In this document: positions 1-8,001 of the stretch, piece by piece
How the letters are laid out: each line of letters starts with the position of its first letter
Numbering within the stretch: the first letter of the stretch is position 1
Notes under the pieces: model-generated
Database searches by the model: none
Told to the model about the DNA's origin: nothing
The model's input: the letters and a program-made list of their open reading frames with translations, nothing else
Assembly: GCA_020216745.1 (NCBI GenBank)
Contig: JAIWNQ010000185.1
Location: forward strand, 1 to 14,005
Direction of reading: 5' to 3'
From: Candidatus Hydrogenedens sp.
GTDB taxonomy: Bacteria; Hydrogenedentota; Hydrogenedentia; Hydrogenedentales; Hydrogenedentaceae
DNA length: 14,005 nucleotides
Program-made: the position numbers and the translations under genes

Positions 1-656
1 GGTTAACGAGTGTGTACGGATATGAAGTAATCCCAATTAGATTATATATAATGGGTTTTGTTACACCTGAAAAGGGAAACCTTCCTTTTAATATAAATCC
101 TGACTATTATTACTTGAAGAATTACTCTCCAATGAAAGACTATGTCTCATTTTATGGAGGGAAAGATAATATCAAAAATTTAGTTTATTCAAAGATAATT
201 GTAGATAAAGAGGCATCAAAATATACAGATGATTTGTGGTTTCATAATAAAGCTCCGTTAAAAATCACTGTTATCTATTGGCTGATAAAATGGTTTATTC
301 CCATTGCTGTTATTTACTACCTTATTCTTTCCTGTATTTCCAGTTTGTTGGCAGGGATGATTGCATTTAACAAGAGAATTGCGCCCCCTAAAAAAGTACT
401 TTTTGTTATAGGGTTATTAAACTGTCTGACACTTGTCGGTTTTATTTTGTTAACCTATAGAATAATCTCCAAGTATGTTCCCAACGTTGATGAGAAAATA
501 AAAGAAATGGTAGAAAATGCAGGGTATGCTATTTATTACTATAATATCCAGCGTAAATTTTATGTGTGGTTCGTTTTAATTTTCCTTTTCCTTTCTTTAG
601 TCTCAATACATATTTTAAAGTTGTTATTAACGAACTATAGTTTATATACATCATAA
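1..656 (+). CDS. 3' end of DUF2330-like membrane-anchored protein (first of three paralogues)
   Basis: This is the C-terminal 217 residues of a gene that begins upstream of the window. The frame is open from base 3, and the GTG at 12 should not be taken as the start because the residues before it (LTS) align with LTR at the matching place in the next gene. What remains is the end of the extracytoplasmic domain, including IPIRLYIMGFV and YVSFYGG, which matches YASFYGP in gene 2. A membrane tail follows, with hydrophobic segments near residues 95-123, 136-153 and 183-205 of the fragment. The linker SSLLAGMIAFNKR is nearly repeated in gene 2 (CSLFAGIIAIPKR). The next gene starts 15 nt downstream, so the two are probably co-transcribed. 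The family assignment rests on gene 2. The function is unknown. Confidence 0.75.
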   Translation, partial: LTSVYGYEVIPIRLYIMGFVTPEKGNLPFNINPDYYYLKNYSPMKDYVSFYGGKDNIKNLVYSKIIVDKEASKYTDDLWFHNKAPLKITVIYWLIKWFIPIAVIYYLILSCISSLLAGMIAFNKRIAPPKKVLFVIGLLNCLTLVGFILLTYRIISKYVPNVDEKIKEMVENAGYAIYYYNIQRKFYVWFVLIFLFLSLVSIHILKLLLTNYSLYTS

Positions 657-671
657 AGAGGAAGAAATAAT

Positions 672-2177
672 ATGAGAATGGCTAATAAATATTTGTTAAG
701 CATATTTTTAACCCTGAATATTTTTTTTACAGGGGTTATTACTCATGCACATGCAGATGGGGTTGCTTACATGTATGATAAATATATGCAATATCCTCTG
801 AGAATAGTTAGAGAAAACACTCAAATAGGGTACATTAATTATGAGAATGGAAAAGAACATTTAATACTGAATGTGGTATTGCAGAGTGAGAAGAAAGAAG
901 GTGAAACACCAGGAGGTATGGTGTGGATTTTCCCTGTTCCGTCAAAACCCGAGGATATAGAGATTGATGTGATGCAGGACTTCTTTTTCCCAAAAAAAGG
1001 GAAAACAGTTGAAGAATTACTCCGTGAGAGATTGTTTACATTAAATCTTATTACTTTAATGTCGCAGGTTTATCCTTCTTTTCTTTTATTATTTCCTATA
1101 CATGATTTATTCCGTACACGAGAGATAAATTATGAAGAATATTCGGATAAAGGCTTTATGGAACAAATGTTAGGAGAAGGAAGTGTAGAAGTCCATAAAC
1201 ACGTGGAAAAATTAGGGTTAACTACAGAGTTAATTACAGCAAGTGATGGAAATGCATTGGAAACATATCTAAAAAGCAAAGGACTAAATTTTCCTGATTA
1301 TGTAAAGAATATTATTCAATCGTATATAGGACAAAAATTTTCCTTTGTAATTTCATGGGCGTCAGATTTAGAACGATTTTATTTTGAACAAACCGGAAGC
1401 ACAAATCAAAATAATATATATATAGGTAGAGAGTTTTTACAGATTGAGCATCCGCTTCAAGTCTTTATAAAGTTCAAGACAGACAGAATCTATTTTCCGC
1501 TAAAGCTGACCCGTGTTTATAAAGATTTAAATATCCCAATTTATATTTTTATTAAAGGCTTTGTTACTTGCGATATGGGAAAGATGAAAATAAAACCCCA
1601 GGTAAATTATTTTGTGAATCAGGGAAAATATGAAGTTCCATCTGAATATGCTTCTTTTTATGGACCTAAAACAATCAGGAATATGCCTGTTACTCGAATA
1701 CATATATCAGATAAGCCAAGTTCTTTTATAGAAGATTTATATTTTAATAAAGGTGCTCCCCCGGAAGTGATGTTAATCCACAGGTTCACATTCTGGGTAT
1801 TCCCTATATATGTTATAGTTTTTATCGCTGTCTCCTGTTTATGTAGTTTATTTGCGGGTATTATAGCCATTCCTAAAAGGGTTCGACCTGAATGTATTGA
1901 ATTATTAAAATTAGGGTTGTTTAATTGCTTTACTCTTGTTGGTTTTGTTTTAAAAGGGAATTCTTTGCTTGAGAAAAAAATCAATGAACTATATGAAAAA
2001 GATGAAGAGGGAAATAATGAACCATATAAATATTTAACAAGTGAGTACACAATAAAGAAAAGATTTTATATAGCATTTTCTATTCTTTTTCTTATTTTCA
2101 TGTTTATAATTCCCTACAACGTATACATTATTTATATCCATCCTTTATTAGAAAAACAGGTCCCAAAATTGTTCTAA
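672..2177 (+). CDS. DUF2330-like secreted, membrane-anchored protein (second paralogue)
   Basis: This is a 501-residue protein of unknown function. The ATG follows AGAGGAAG at 657-664 with a 7-nt gap; a second Met two codons later is also possible. Residues 1-28 look like a Sec signal peptide with cleavage after AHA. The outer domain (about 29-365) has features I associate with DUF2330 (PF10092): a strand-rich start, the motif WIFPVPS at 85-91, then the order ELITASDGNALETYL (186-200), a YIGQKFSFVISW stretch (218-229) and IYFPLKLTRVY (273-283). Three hydrophobic segments close the protein: about 373-400, 411-427 and 463-488. The first two are joined by a short basic Pro-containing loop (PKRVRP). 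The same tail occurs in both neighbours, so the outer domain is probably tethered to the cytoplasmic membrane from outside. The DUF2330 call is from memory of the motif pattern and not from a profile search. Confidence 0.72.
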   Translation: MRMANKYLLSIFLTLNIFFTGVITHAHADGVAYMYDKYMQYPLRIVRENTQIGYINYENGKEHLILNVVLQSEKKEGETPGGMVWIFPVPSKPEDIEIDVMQDFFFPKKGKTVEELLRERLFTLNLITLMSQVYPSFLLLFPIHDLFRTREINYEEYSDKGFMEQMLGEGSVEVHKHVEKLGLTTELITASDGNALETYLKSKGLNFPDYVKNIIQSYIGQKFSFVISWASDLERFYFEQTGSTNQNNIYIGREFLQIEHPLQVFIKFKTDRIYFPLKLTRVYKDLNIPIYIFIKGFVTCDMGKMKIKPQVNYFVNQGKYEVPSEYASFYGPKTIRNMPVTRIHISDKPSSFIEDLYFNKGAPPEVMLIHRFTFWVFPIYVIVFIAVSCLCSLFAGIIAIPKRVRPECIELLKLGLFNCFTLVGFVLKGNSLLEKKINELYEKDEEGNNEPYKYLTSEYTIKKRFYIAFSILFLIFMFIIPYNVYIIYIHPLLEKQVPKLF

Positions 2178-2216
2178 ATAGATTATGGAAATAATATAAA
2201 ACATTGGAAATGAATT

Positions 2217-3779
2217 ATGAACAAAATACAAATAATAACTCCCTTAAAGGTTATCCTGATACTCACTATTTCGATAGTGTCCTCTATGCCGATTTATGCA
2301 TGTGGTCTTATCATGGGTTATAACCCGGAAACGAAAGTATGGGAACCTATTTCTAATTTGAAATTTGATGTGAGAATTACTCTGCCAGATGACAAGATGC
2401 AATTAACAAAAATGTACATCGAATTTAATCGAGGAAAAACGGAAAGTTGGATCTGGTTATTCCCTGTTCCAGTTACTAATGTAGATATTCCTGTTGATTT
2501 GGTGAATAGTTTTGATTATCCCTACAATTATTATGTTTTGTCTGATGAAATGAGCACATTTTATAGAATCCTCGTTTCCCTTTACACAGGGTCACATGCC
2601 CATTTTGTATCGGTAAATGATATATTAGAAATGAAGGAGGAATTTAGTCCTCAAAATAAAAGGTCTTATCGTTTGCTTGTAGAAAAGAAATCGCCTACTA
2701 CTACATCAAAATTAGCATTAGAGACATGTACATTTTCTGCCGATAAAAAGGAGGAATTTTTCAAGTATATTGAAGATAAAAATTACACATTGTCTGAGAG
2801 TGAAAAAGAGGTAATACAAGAATATTTTACAAAAAACTTTTCTATTGTTTTTAATTACTTTTATATAAAAAAGCCAGAACTATCAGATGCAATGGTTGGA
2901 CTAAGTGAGGAAAGAAAAAAACTTTTAGATATGCCAGGAATGGAAATATTTTCAGATGTGATACAGAAAGAGGAAAGAAAAAGAGAATTAGAAATAGAAA
3001 AAGAAGCGTTAACTCCACATCCAGATAAAATATGTTTAAATGCATTTTATACAATAAATTCTATGCCATCAAAACAAATATTTTTCCCACAGAAACTGCT
3101 CAATTTATATTCAGGAGAGAAAATTCCAGTCAATATTTACATTGATAATGTTGTTAAAGTTATGAATGATAAAAACAAAAAAATGATGTATTATACATAT
3201 AATTTCAGAATAGATAATCAATTAGTTAATTTTAAATTACTACAAATTCGGGATGTGCCGAGAATTGTTTCAGCACCAAAAAGACAGTTGCTATCGCTAA
3301 AAAGAAAGATTGAGAAGTTATATGGAGATAGAGCATCCGATTCGATAAAGAAAAATACATTCAAAGGAATGGATAATGACACAGGAGATAAAAATACTTC
3401 TGTTCAAGAATCGTTAGAAAAGTATGTTTCCCAGCCAATTTTCAAGGCGATTTCATATATGAATTACTCTATAGACCCAAAAGAAGTTAAAGACGACCTG
3501 TGGCTAAAGACGGACACGCTTACAATGAAAGTACTATTTTATTTTATATCACCTCTATATACAATTCCTTCTGTTGTGTTACTATACTTTCATATTATTT
3601 TCTATGCAATTGTCACTATGATTATGAGTATTATTGCTGGAATGATATGTTTCAAAGATAAAACCCGCCCATGGAAAATTACTCTCATTGTTTTAGGTTT
3701 CCTTTATGGTATCCATGTCCTATTATTCTGCATAGTCATTTTTTTTGATATATCTATATCGCTGTTTAACGATACCTAA
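2217..3779 (+). CDS. DUF2330-like membrane-anchored protein (third paralogue), probably frameshifted near its 3' end
   Basis: The frame gives 520 residues. Residues 1-28 form a signal peptide ending IYA, followed directly by Cys29-Gly. This may be a lipoprotein site, although Tyr at -2 is poor for a lipobox, or an ordinary signal peptidase I site. WLFPVP at 81-86 matches WIFPVP in the preceding paralogue. An insertion rich in Lys and Glu (about 225-265) and a polar stretch (about 350-400) make the outer domain more divergent than in gene 2. The membrane tail begins near 437, with SIIAGMICFKDKTRPWK matching the SLFAGIIAIPKRVRP loop of gene 2. The frame then ends early, after a T8 run at 3739-3746, with residues FDISISLFNDT and no final helix. 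Dropping one T extends it to 567 residues and a stop at 3919-3921. The ribosome site is weak (GGA at 2207-2209). Function is unknown. Confidence 0.7.
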   Translation: MNKIQIITPLKVILILTISIVSSMPIYACGLIMGYNPETKVWEPISNLKFDVRITLPDDKMQLTKMYIEFNRGKTESWIWLFPVPVTNVDIPVDLVNSFDYPYNYYVLSDEMSTFYRILVSLYTGSHAHFVSVNDILEMKEEFSPQNKRSYRLLVEKKSPTTTSKLALETCTFSADKKEEFFKYIEDKNYTLSESEKEVIQEYFTKNFSIVFNYFYIKKPELSDAMVGLSEERKKLLDMPGMEIFSDVIQKEERKRELEIEKEALTPHPDKICLNAFYTINSMPSKQIFFPQKLLNLYSGEKIPVNIYIDNVVKVMNDKNKKMMYYTYNFRIDNQLVNFKLLQIRDVPRIVSAPKRQLLSLKRKIEKLYGDRASDSIKKNTFKGMDNDTGDKNTSVQESLEKYVSQPIFKAISYMNYSIDPKEVKDDLWLKTDTLTMKVLFYFISPLYTIPSVVLLYFHIIFYAIVTMIMSIIAGMICFKDKTRPWKITLIVLGFLYGIHVLLFCIVIFFDISISLFNDT

Positions 3780-3921
3780 AGAAATAAGAAATATTGCAAA
3801 GGAGCATCCAGTCAAAATTAGAATCCCAGGCTTTTCTTTATATTTCCTAACGATGTTTTTATTTAATGCGGTTTATAGTTTTGCAGTAGTAACATTCTTT
3901 AAAGTTATTATGAATATTTAA
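3736..3921 (+). other. Out-of-frame continuation of the third DUF2330-like gene (last membrane helix)
   Basis: One frame over from the upstream gene, the sequence stays open from a stop at 3733-3735 to TAA at 3919-3921. It encodes about 61 residues, including IPKEIRNIAKEHPVK and then a hydrophobic helix (FSLYFLTMFLFNAVYSFAVV) ending KVIMNI. Both paralogues end with a basic stretch followed by a hydrophobic helix at this place (RKFYVWFVLIF and KKRFYIAFSILF). The fragment has no start codon and no ribosome site at its beginning. It therefore reads as the displaced end of the preceding gene, not as a gene of its own. The run of eight T at 3739-3746 is the obvious slip point. Sequencing error, a real mutation, or slippage during transcription would all explain it. 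Confidence 0.7.
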
Positions 3922-3924
3922 TGA

Positions 3925-3954
3925 TTGATAAGAAAAATATTGATATGTTAAAAT
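3925..3954 (+). promoter_or_regulatory. Candidate sigma-70-type promoter for the glycosidase pair
   Basis: TTGATA (3925-3930) and TAAAAT (3949-3954) are separated by 18 bases, matching the -35 and -10 consensus at 5/6 and 5/6. The site lies 41 nt before the glycosidase start and just after the end of the displaced DUF2330-like reading frame. This is a sensible place for a transcription start. The DNA is very A+T-rich, so a chance match is quite possible. Confidence 0.35.
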
Positions 3955-3983
3955 AATCATTTAATGAAAATAGATTTACAAGA

Positions 3984-3990
3984 AAGGAGA
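3984..3990 (+). promoter_or_regulatory. Strong ribosome binding site fixing the first glycosidase start
   Basis: AAGGAGA sits 5 nt before ATG 3996. The frame upstream is open back to a TAA at 3954-3956 but contains no ATG, GTG or TTG. The start at 3996 is therefore the only reasonable one, even though the signal peptide it gives has no positive charge. Confidence 0.75.
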
Positions 3991-3995
3991 AGTAT

Positions 3996-5816
3996 ATGGA
4001 TTTTATGAGTATTTCGTTGATGTTTGTTTTGATGACAATGGGTGCTTTTGAGGATATGTTCAAGCCAATTCCTCTGGATGCAGTTAAAGTCAGTGGCGAA
4101 ATGGGCAGACGAATAGATATGACGATATATAACAATACAATGGTAATGGATATTGATGGTGAGTTTTTAGAACCATTTATAAAAAAGGAAAATGATGAAG
4201 GTGGATATGTTGGAATAGGCAAGACTATTGATGCGTTGGTTCGATTTGCTAAATACACCAACGACCCAAAGGTAATTGAACGCAAAAATCATGTTGTTAA
4301 AACATTGCTTGATGCACAGGAAAAAGATGGATATATCGGTTTATTTAAGGAAGGTGCTCGTGTGTGGAGACTTTGGGATATACATGAGATTGCCTACATA
4401 ATCTATGGGCTTGTGATGGAATATCGGTTCTTTGGTGATGAATCTGCATTAGAAGGAGCCAGGAAAGCCGGTGATTATCTCATTCAAAATATGAGCCCAT
4501 ACCCGGGACGCATCCCCGGCGATGGTGATATATGCTGGGAGATGGGTACCACTGGCGTTGAAACTGCAATGCTCTGCTTGTATGAGGATACAAAAGATGC
4601 AAAATATTTAGATTTCGTTAAAAACTACATGAAATTAGACCAGTGGGATGGACCGATTATAAAAGGCAGATGGGGGACCATACAGGGGCATGCCTATGCT
4701 CATTTGAAACGATGCATGGCAAAAATGCAGTTAAACCGTATCGAAACAAATATGGACCTGTTAAAACCAAGCAGTAAAGTACTCGATTTTATATTAAAGA
4801 ATAATGGACTGGTTATAATCGGCACATGCGGACAGCACGAATGCTGGCACGATACGCAAGAGGGAAGTTGTAATCTCGGTGAAACATGCATGACTGCTTA
4901 TTTAATCCGATGGTGGGATGAATGGTTAAGAGAAACCGGTAATCCAAAATTTGGCGATTTAATGGAGCGTGCTATTTATAACGCCTTATTCGGTGCTCAA
5001 TCGTTAGATGGTCGAAAGATCCGCTACTATACGCCATTTGAAGGGAAACGAGTATATTTTGACCAGGATTCTTATTGCTGTCCATGTAACTTCCGCAGGA
5101 TAATTTCGGAATTGCCTCAGATGATATATTACACAAACGATAAATCCATTTATATAAACCTATTTACCCCTTCAAAAGCCAGTTTAACTGTTGATAATAC
5201 CCCTATCGAAATAGAACAAGAGACAAATTATCCATCAGATGGGATTGTGAAAATTAAAATCAGCAAAATTCCAAAAGAGATGGCTTTTCCTATATCATTT
5301 CGTGTTCCTTCCTGGTGTAAAGAAATCAAAACAAGGATAGATAACGGAGATTGGATAGTAAAGGATGATTTAGCAGGGGGTATATTGGCAATAGGAAGTT
5401 CTTGGAAAAAAGGTTCCGTACTTGAAATTGACTTGGGGATTAGGACGCGTATTATCCGTGGAGTTCAGGCTCAAGCAGGTAGAGTTGCTGTTATGTATGG
5501 ACCGCAGGTATTCTGTGTGAGCAAAAAATCAAATCCTGCACTTGAAGATAAAGATTTAAGAAACCTTACTATTGACCCAAAGACTTTAGAAGGACCATTT
5601 CCAGATGATACTGTGCGGAAAGGTGGCTTAAAATTTACAGTAAAAGGCTGGAATACACTCAGCTGGTATCCACTTGTAAAGTATGATTATGAGAACATTG
5701 TTCTGACAGAATTCCCCGACCCCGACGGTGAAATGACCTACTTACATGTCCCCAATCCCGAAGACCCATTATTTGAGCAAGATGAGTTTATAGGATTTGA
5801 CCTTTCAATAAAGTAG
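3996..5816 (+). CDS. DUF1680/GH127-like glycoside hydrolase, exported (copy 1)
   Basis: This 606-residue protein has the layout of DUF1680 (PF07944), the family that includes the GH127 beta-L-arabinofuranosidase HypBA1. An (alpha/alpha) barrel fills the first two thirds and beta-sandwich regions follow. In HypBA1 a zinc is held by Glu338, Cys340, Cys417 and Cys418, with Cys417 as nucleophile. The matching residues here are Glu296 and Cys298 (GETC) and Cys361-Cys362 (CCPCN). Glu282 (QHECW) is a candidate acid/base. The fold motifs GYVGIGKTIDA, WDIHEIAY and the aromatic YTPFEGKRVYFDQD are intact. A short hydrophobic start (about 1-18, ending MGA) suggests export but has no Lys or Arg. The likely substrate is a terminal beta-L-arabinofuranoside or similar sugar, but the exact specificity cannot be read. 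Its neighbour at 5946 is a close paralogue, about 60% identical by eye. Confidence 0.85.
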   Translation: MDFMSISLMFVLMTMGAFEDMFKPIPLDAVKVSGEMGRRIDMTIYNNTMVMDIDGEFLEPFIKKENDEGGYVGIGKTIDALVRFAKYTNDPKVIERKNHVVKTLLDAQEKDGYIGLFKEGARVWRLWDIHEIAYIIYGLVMEYRFFGDESALEGARKAGDYLIQNMSPYPGRIPGDGDICWEMGTTGVETAMLCLYEDTKDAKYLDFVKNYMKLDQWDGPIIKGRWGTIQGHAYAHLKRCMAKMQLNRIETNMDLLKPSSKVLDFILKNNGLVIIGTCGQHECWHDTQEGSCNLGETCMTAYLIRWWDEWLRETGNPKFGDLMERAIYNALFGAQSLDGRKIRYYTPFEGKRVYFDQDSYCCPCNFRRIISELPQMIYYTNDKSIYINLFTPSKASLTVDNTPIEIEQETNYPSDGIVKIKISKIPKEMAFPISFRVPSWCKEIKTRIDNGDWIVKDDLAGGILAIGSSWKKGSVLEIDLGIRTRIIRGVQAQAGRVAVMYGPQVFCVSKKSNPALEDKDLRNLTIDPKTLEGPFPDDTVRKGGLKFTVKGWNTLSWYPLVKYDYENIVLTEFPDPDGEMTYLHVPNPEDPLFEQDEFIGFDLSIK

Positions 5817-5945
5817 CAAATACAATTTTAAAATAATCTATTAGGTTTTACCTCCTGAATTTGAGTATAGATTGACTTTTAGATATTTATTACCCATATC
5901 GAGATTCACCAATATATTTAAACTTTTTATAGAAGGGGACTATAT

Positions 5946-7757
5946 ATGATTATAAGTGTTAGTGTTTTTTGTATTATAAGTTCGCTTTGTGTAGCTGAAG
6001 ATGCTTTTTTATCCCAAATCCCAATAGATTCTATTAAAGTAGGAGGAGAGTTCGGTAGACGAATGCAGACAACAATTTATAATAATTCAATGGTTATAGA
6101 TATTGATGAATTTTTTCTTGACGATTTCCGAAAAAAAGAGGATTGTGATGGATATGTTGGAATGGGTAAGACCATAGACGCATTTGCAAAATTTGCCAAA
6201 TATACGAATGACCCCAACGTAATAAAGAAGAAGGAGTATATAGTGAATACCATTTTAGGACTACAAGAGCCGGATGGATATATCGGTTATTTGAAACCAG
6301 AATGCAGAGTATGGACATTGTGGGATATTGCAGAGATAAGTTATATTATTTTGGGGTTACTTACAGAGTATAGATTGTTTGATAACGAAAAGGCTTTTGA
6401 TGGAGCGAAAAGAGCAGGCGATTACCTTATAGAAAAAATGAGTCCATATCCCGGCAGAATACCTGCCCCCGGTGATTTATGCTGGGAAATGGGAACAATA
6501 GGTGTCGAAGATGCCATGTTAAGTTTATATGAGGAGACGAAAGATACTAAATATCTTAACTTTGTAAAAGATTATATGCGACTACCTCAATGGGACATGC
6601 CAATTGTTAAGGGTAGATGGGGGAAAGTGGAAGGACATGTATATACTTATATAAAACGATGTATGGAAAAGCAGAAACTTTATAGAATAGAACCCGATGA
6701 GGATTTATTAACACCATCAAAGCGAGTAATGGATTTTCTGTTGAAAGGGAACGGATTGGTTATTACTGGCACATCCGGTCAACATGAATGCTGGCACGAT
6801 ACACAAGAGGGGATAGCAAACTTAGGTGAAACCTGTGCAACTGCTTATTTAATAAGATGGTGGGATGAATTATTAAGGTGGTTTCATGATTCAAGGTATG
6901 CCGATTTAATGGAACGCACTATTTACAATGCACTTTTTGCTGCTCAGTCACCAGATGGAAGAAAAATAAGATATTACACGCCGTTTGAAGGTAAGCGAGT
7001 ATATTTCGACCAGGATAATTACTGTTGTCCTTGTAATTATAGAAGAATGATAGCGGATATTCCATGCATGGTATATTACCTTGGGGAAAAGGGAATTTAT
7101 GTTAGTTTATATACTCAGTCTAAAGCGAATATGAAATTGAAGAATACCAATTTGGAAATTGCACAGGACACACGGTATCCGAGTGATGGTAAAGTAAAAC
7201 TATCTGTAAATCCATCGAACCCCGAAGTGTTTTCAATATTTCTTCGTATTCCTTTATGGTGCAAGACATTTGAAGTTATGGTAAACGGAGAGAAAGTGTC
7301 AACAGAAAGAATTAGTGGTGGTTCGTGGTATGAGATTAGAAGGGAGTGGAAAAAAGATGATGTCATAGAGTTGTCGTTAGATATGAAAGTAAGATTTATT
7401 AAAGGGGTCCAGGTGCAGGCGGGGAGATGTGCATTGATGTATGGACCTGTTGTGTTTTGCATGAGCACAGTCAAAAACCCCTATCTCAAAGAAGTACCAA
7501 TAAGAGCAATAACCATAGACCTTAATACCGTAGAAGGACCATTCAGAGACGATTCAATCAGAGAAGATGGATTAATGTTAAAAGTAAAGGGCTGGAGAAC
7601 TACCACATGGTATCCGCATGCCAAGTATGATTATGATAACATTGTTCTGACAGAATTTCCTGACCCCGATGGAGAAATAACATACTTCCATGTTCCTAAT
7701 CCCGAAGACCCATTGATAGAAAACGATGAATTCTTGGGTATGAATATATGGAAGTAA
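5946..7757 (+). CDS. DUF1680/GH127-like glycoside hydrolase, exported (copy 2)
   Basis: This 603-residue protein is a tandem paralogue of the preceding gene, colinear along its whole length. The candidate metal and nucleophile residues are Glu295 and Cys297 (GETC) and Cys360-Cys361 (CCPCN). The candidate acid/base, in QHECWHDTQEG, is also kept, so both copies should be active. The signal peptide is clearer than in copy 1: residues 1-17 are hydrophobic and end CVA before EDAF, again without a basic residue at the front. AGGGG at 5934-5938 precedes ATG 5946 by 7 nt, and a TAA at 5919-5921 closes the frame upstream with no other start between. Some stretches are identical in DNA to copy 1, for example AACATTGTTCTGACAGAATT near 5695 and 7639. 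This supports duplication over convergence. Differences in the barrel loops (SCN versus IAN before the GETC motif) could mean different substrates. Confidence 0.85.
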   Translation: MIISVSVFCIISSLCVAEDAFLSQIPIDSIKVGGEFGRRMQTTIYNNSMVIDIDEFFLDDFRKKEDCDGYVGMGKTIDAFAKFAKYTNDPNVIKKKEYIVNTILGLQEPDGYIGYLKPECRVWTLWDIAEISYIILGLLTEYRLFDNEKAFDGAKRAGDYLIEKMSPYPGRIPAPGDLCWEMGTIGVEDAMLSLYEETKDTKYLNFVKDYMRLPQWDMPIVKGRWGKVEGHVYTYIKRCMEKQKLYRIEPDEDLLTPSKRVMDFLLKGNGLVITGTSGQHECWHDTQEGIANLGETCATAYLIRWWDELLRWFHDSRYADLMERTIYNALFAAQSPDGRKIRYYTPFEGKRVYFDQDNYCCPCNYRRMIADIPCMVYYLGEKGIYVSLYTQSKANMKLKNTNLEIAQDTRYPSDGKVKLSVNPSNPEVFSIFLRIPLWCKTFEVMVNGEKVSTERISGGSWYEIRREWKKDDVIELSLDMKVRFIKGVQVQAGRCALMYGPVVFCMSTVKNPYLKEVPIRAITIDLNTVEGPFRDDSIREDGLMLKVKGWRTTTWYPHAKYDYDNIVLTEFPDPDGEITYFHVPNPEDPLIENDEFLGMNIWK

Positions 7758-8001
7758 TTGGTGAAAGTAATTAAAAATTTTTTCATTATGAATACTTATT
7801 GAGAGTGGTTTGTTTTAATTTTTTGTACTGTCATTGAAAATATTCCGCAATTCTACATAATCTCTATATAAAAAATTTTTTCTTTCTTCCTTTATAATTA
7901 TATTTTTTATTTGTATCTCAAATAGAATTTACTCAAAGATTTTGTGTATATTTTTAAGGTAGTGATAAATATAAGTTAATAAATATATTAAGGAGAATAA
8001 T
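7758..8001 (+). promoter_or_regulatory. A+T-rich spacer likely holding the promoter of the signalling operon
   Basis: This 244-nt gap is the largest in the window and separates the glycosidase pair from the kinase/phosphatase operon. No reading frame of interest was seen. A weak promoter-like pair is TTGTGT (7942-7947) and GATAAA (7964-7969), 16 bases apart. A short A+T-only inverted repeat (TAATT at 7756-7760, AATTA at 7769-7773) followed by AAAAATTTTTT is too weak to call a terminator. AAGGAG at 7990-7995 is the ribosome site for the next gene. Confidence 0.3.

Noticed and set aside
12..656. GTG at 12 as a true start of a small membrane protein
   Set aside because: The frame is open to the window edge, and the residues before the GTG align with the paralogue, so this is a truncated longer gene.
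720..728. Second T8 run, in the signal peptide of gene 2, as another frameshift
   Set aside because: The signal peptide and the mature domain are in the same frame on both sides of the run, so the frame is intact.
1658..2050. Reverse-strand frame of 130 codons
   Set aside because: It lies wholly opposite the second DUF2330-like gene and has no recognisable domain. It looks like a shadow of low-complexity A+T-rich coding DNA.
3908..4285. Reverse-strand frame of 125 codons over the glycosidase start
   Set aside because: It covers the promoter and ribosome site of a well-supported gene on the other strand, and its product shows no family features.
5872..5900. Promoter between the two glycosidases
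   Set aside because: TTGACT at 5872-5877 is a good -35 match, but no acceptable -10 is found at 16-18 bases (CATATC matches 3/6). Read-through from the first gene is as likely.
7756..7785. Rho-independent terminator after the glycosidase pair
   Set aside because: The only stem is five A-T pairs with a nine-base loop. With no G-C pairs it would hardly be stable despite the T run that follows.
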